Positions 63,317-64,000 of a stretch of DNA of 64,000 nt are shown in pieces; position 1 is the first letter of the stretch; every line of letters begins with the position of its first letter. The DNA comes from Rhodobacteraceae bacterium Alg231-04. GTDB taxonomy: Bacteria; Pseudomonadota; Alphaproteobacteria; Rhodobacterales; Rhodobacteraceae. Made by a program: the position numbers and the translations under genes. A model generated the notes under the pieces. The model had not been told where the DNA came from. It did not search any database and saw only the letters and a list, made by a program, of their open reading frames with translations. The stretch is from contig FREY01000011.1 of the NCBI GenBank assembly GCA_900143635.1, forward strand, positions 79,164 to 143,163, in the 5' to 3' direction.

Positions 63317-63347
63317 CTATATTGATTCTCCACAATGCAGGTCTCTT

Positions 63348-64000
63348 ATGCCATCAGTCTGTCAGGTCTTCAATTTCATCCATTGCGACGTTTTCGCGAC
63401 CAAACCCTATTCCGGCAACAGCCTCGCAGTGTTTACTGAAAGCGAAGGCTTAAGCGGTGAGCAGATGTTGACCATCACCCAAGAACTTCGTCACTTTGAA
63501 TCGATATTTCTGAGCAAGACAGAGACAGATGGTCAGGTTTCCGCTCGGGTCTTTGATCTATTCGAGGAGCTGCCATTCGCCGGGCACCCGATAATCGGTG
63601 CGGCCTGCGCGCTGCACCACGCATCAGGCAAGCAAGGCATGCAAGATCTGGTGATTAAGCTGCAGGGCTGGAGAAGCGTCGAGATCGCCACCGAACACCG
63701 CGATGGCCGCTATTTCGGAACACTTGATCAGGGGCGCCCTGAGATGCTGGGTGTCGTTGATGCAAAACCCGAGTTCTCTAGTGCTTTCAATCTGAGCACT
63801 TTGTCCGTTCTGCCACTGGAAGTCATTTCTACTGGCCTGAAGTATCTCGTTATTCCGGTCGACGAAGGCTTGAAGGATGCATGTGTCACTGTGCCGGACT
63901 TGGAAGAAAAATTGGAAAGATTCGGCGCAGAGTTCGCTTATCTTTTCGATATTCACACATTCGAGGGGCGGCATTGGAACAATGATGGGCTCATGGAGGA
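63348..64000 (+). CDS. PhzF-family isomerase-like protein (partial)
   Basis: The N-terminal 217 residues of a PhzF-family protein are visible before the window ends. The family start CQVFNFIHCDVFATKPYSGNSLAVF, the active-site region TQELRHFESIFL (the glutamate in RHFES) and FEELPFAGHPIIGAACAL are present. PhzF proteins have about 280 residues, so roughly 60-70 are missing. Phenazine genes are not seen; most family members have unknown substrates. Confidence 0.9.
   Translation, partial: MPSVCQVFNFIHCDVFATKPYSGNSLAVFTESEGLSGEQMLTITQELRHFESIFLSKTETDGQVSARVFDLFEELPFAGHPIIGAACALHHASGKQGMQDLVIKLQGWRSVEIATEHRDGRYFGTLDQGRPEMLGVVDAKPEFSSAFNLSTLSVLPLEVISTGLKYLVIPVDEGLKDACVTVPDLEEKLERFGAEFAYLFDIHTFEGRHWNNDGLME

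Noticed and set aside
1..64000. CRISPR arrays, tRNAs, rRNAs, insertion sequences or prophage genes
   Set aside because: No regular spacer-repeat array, cloverleaf sequence, transposase, integrase or phage structural gene was found on either strand.

Overview
This is a gene-dense, GC-rich chromosomal segment from an alphaproteobacterium, most likely a marine Roseobacter-group member of the Rhodobacteraceae. The gene set supports this: a choline-to-betaine operon with a short BCCT carrier, DUF1127 and Hint-domain proteins, a surE-pcm-nlpD block next to tatABC, gatCA, purF, arsM and a class A RNase P RNA. The species cannot be fixed from the sequence. I see no prophage, insertion sequence, CRISPR array, tRNA or rRNA, so most of the window is core chromosome with small accessory patches.

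Layout. 1-5.3 kb: betT-betB-betA (minus; betA runs off the left edge) with divergent betI. 5.4-10.3 kb: an exported hypothetical protein, a DMT permease, the divergent argO-like/argP-like pair, a nitroreductase and a membrane-anchored ClpP-like protein. 10.4-17.2 kb: yebC, two long SLC13/RCK_C permeases flanking a class I amidotransferase and a META-domain protein, and a DMT permease. 17.1-25.3 kb: a YmdB-type phosphoesterase, a UspA protein, 5-formyl-THF cyclo-ligase, mgtE, guanine deaminase, a CAP protein, an 8-oxoguanine deaminase-like amidohydrolase, an IMPase/HisN-like phosphatase and an XRE regulator. 25.6-33.8 kb: quinone oxidoreductase, LysR, DUF1127, Bax inhibitor-1 family protein, two GNATs, rpmG, several exported hypotheticals, rnpB and an AmpD-type amidase. 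33.8-40.3 kb: an Excalibur-type lipoprotein, gatA-gatC, an MBL hydrolase, tag, radA and a CvpA-family protein. 40.3-46.5 kb: HxlR regulator with a divergent double-SnoaL protein, a Hint protein, purF, a DUF2199 protein and an SDR. 46.7-53.8 kb: surE-pcm-nlpD, a DUF815 ATPase, tatABC and an ABM-fold/WYL-regulator pair. 53.8-64 kb: GNAT, an orphan ABC ATPase, arsM, an AlkC-like protein, an atypical SDR, a second Hint protein, a GH128-like protein, an HTH/membrane-protein pair, a Dabb protein, and ArsR with a divergent PhzF (cut by the right edge).

How the genes work together. The bet genes take up choline and oxidise it to glycine betaine under BetI. guaD and the neighbouring amidohydrolase point to purine-base salvage or catabolism, with purF supplying de novo synthesis elsewhere in the window. 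tag, the AlkC-like protein and radA are DNA-repair functions. nlpD, the amidase and tatABC belong to envelope maintenance.

The least explained parts are non-coding or divergent: perfect inverted repeats overlapping the stop codons of betB and the arsR-type gene; a hairpin that would mask the ribosome-binding site of the 8-oxoguanine deaminase-like gene; a dispersed intergenic element in seven copies; an AmpD-type amidase whose conserved N-terminus lies upstream of any usual start codon; two stand-alone Hint proteins lacking the nucleophilic cysteine; and an SDR without the Tyr/Lys catalytic pair. No obviously new multi-gene defence or biosynthetic system was recognised.
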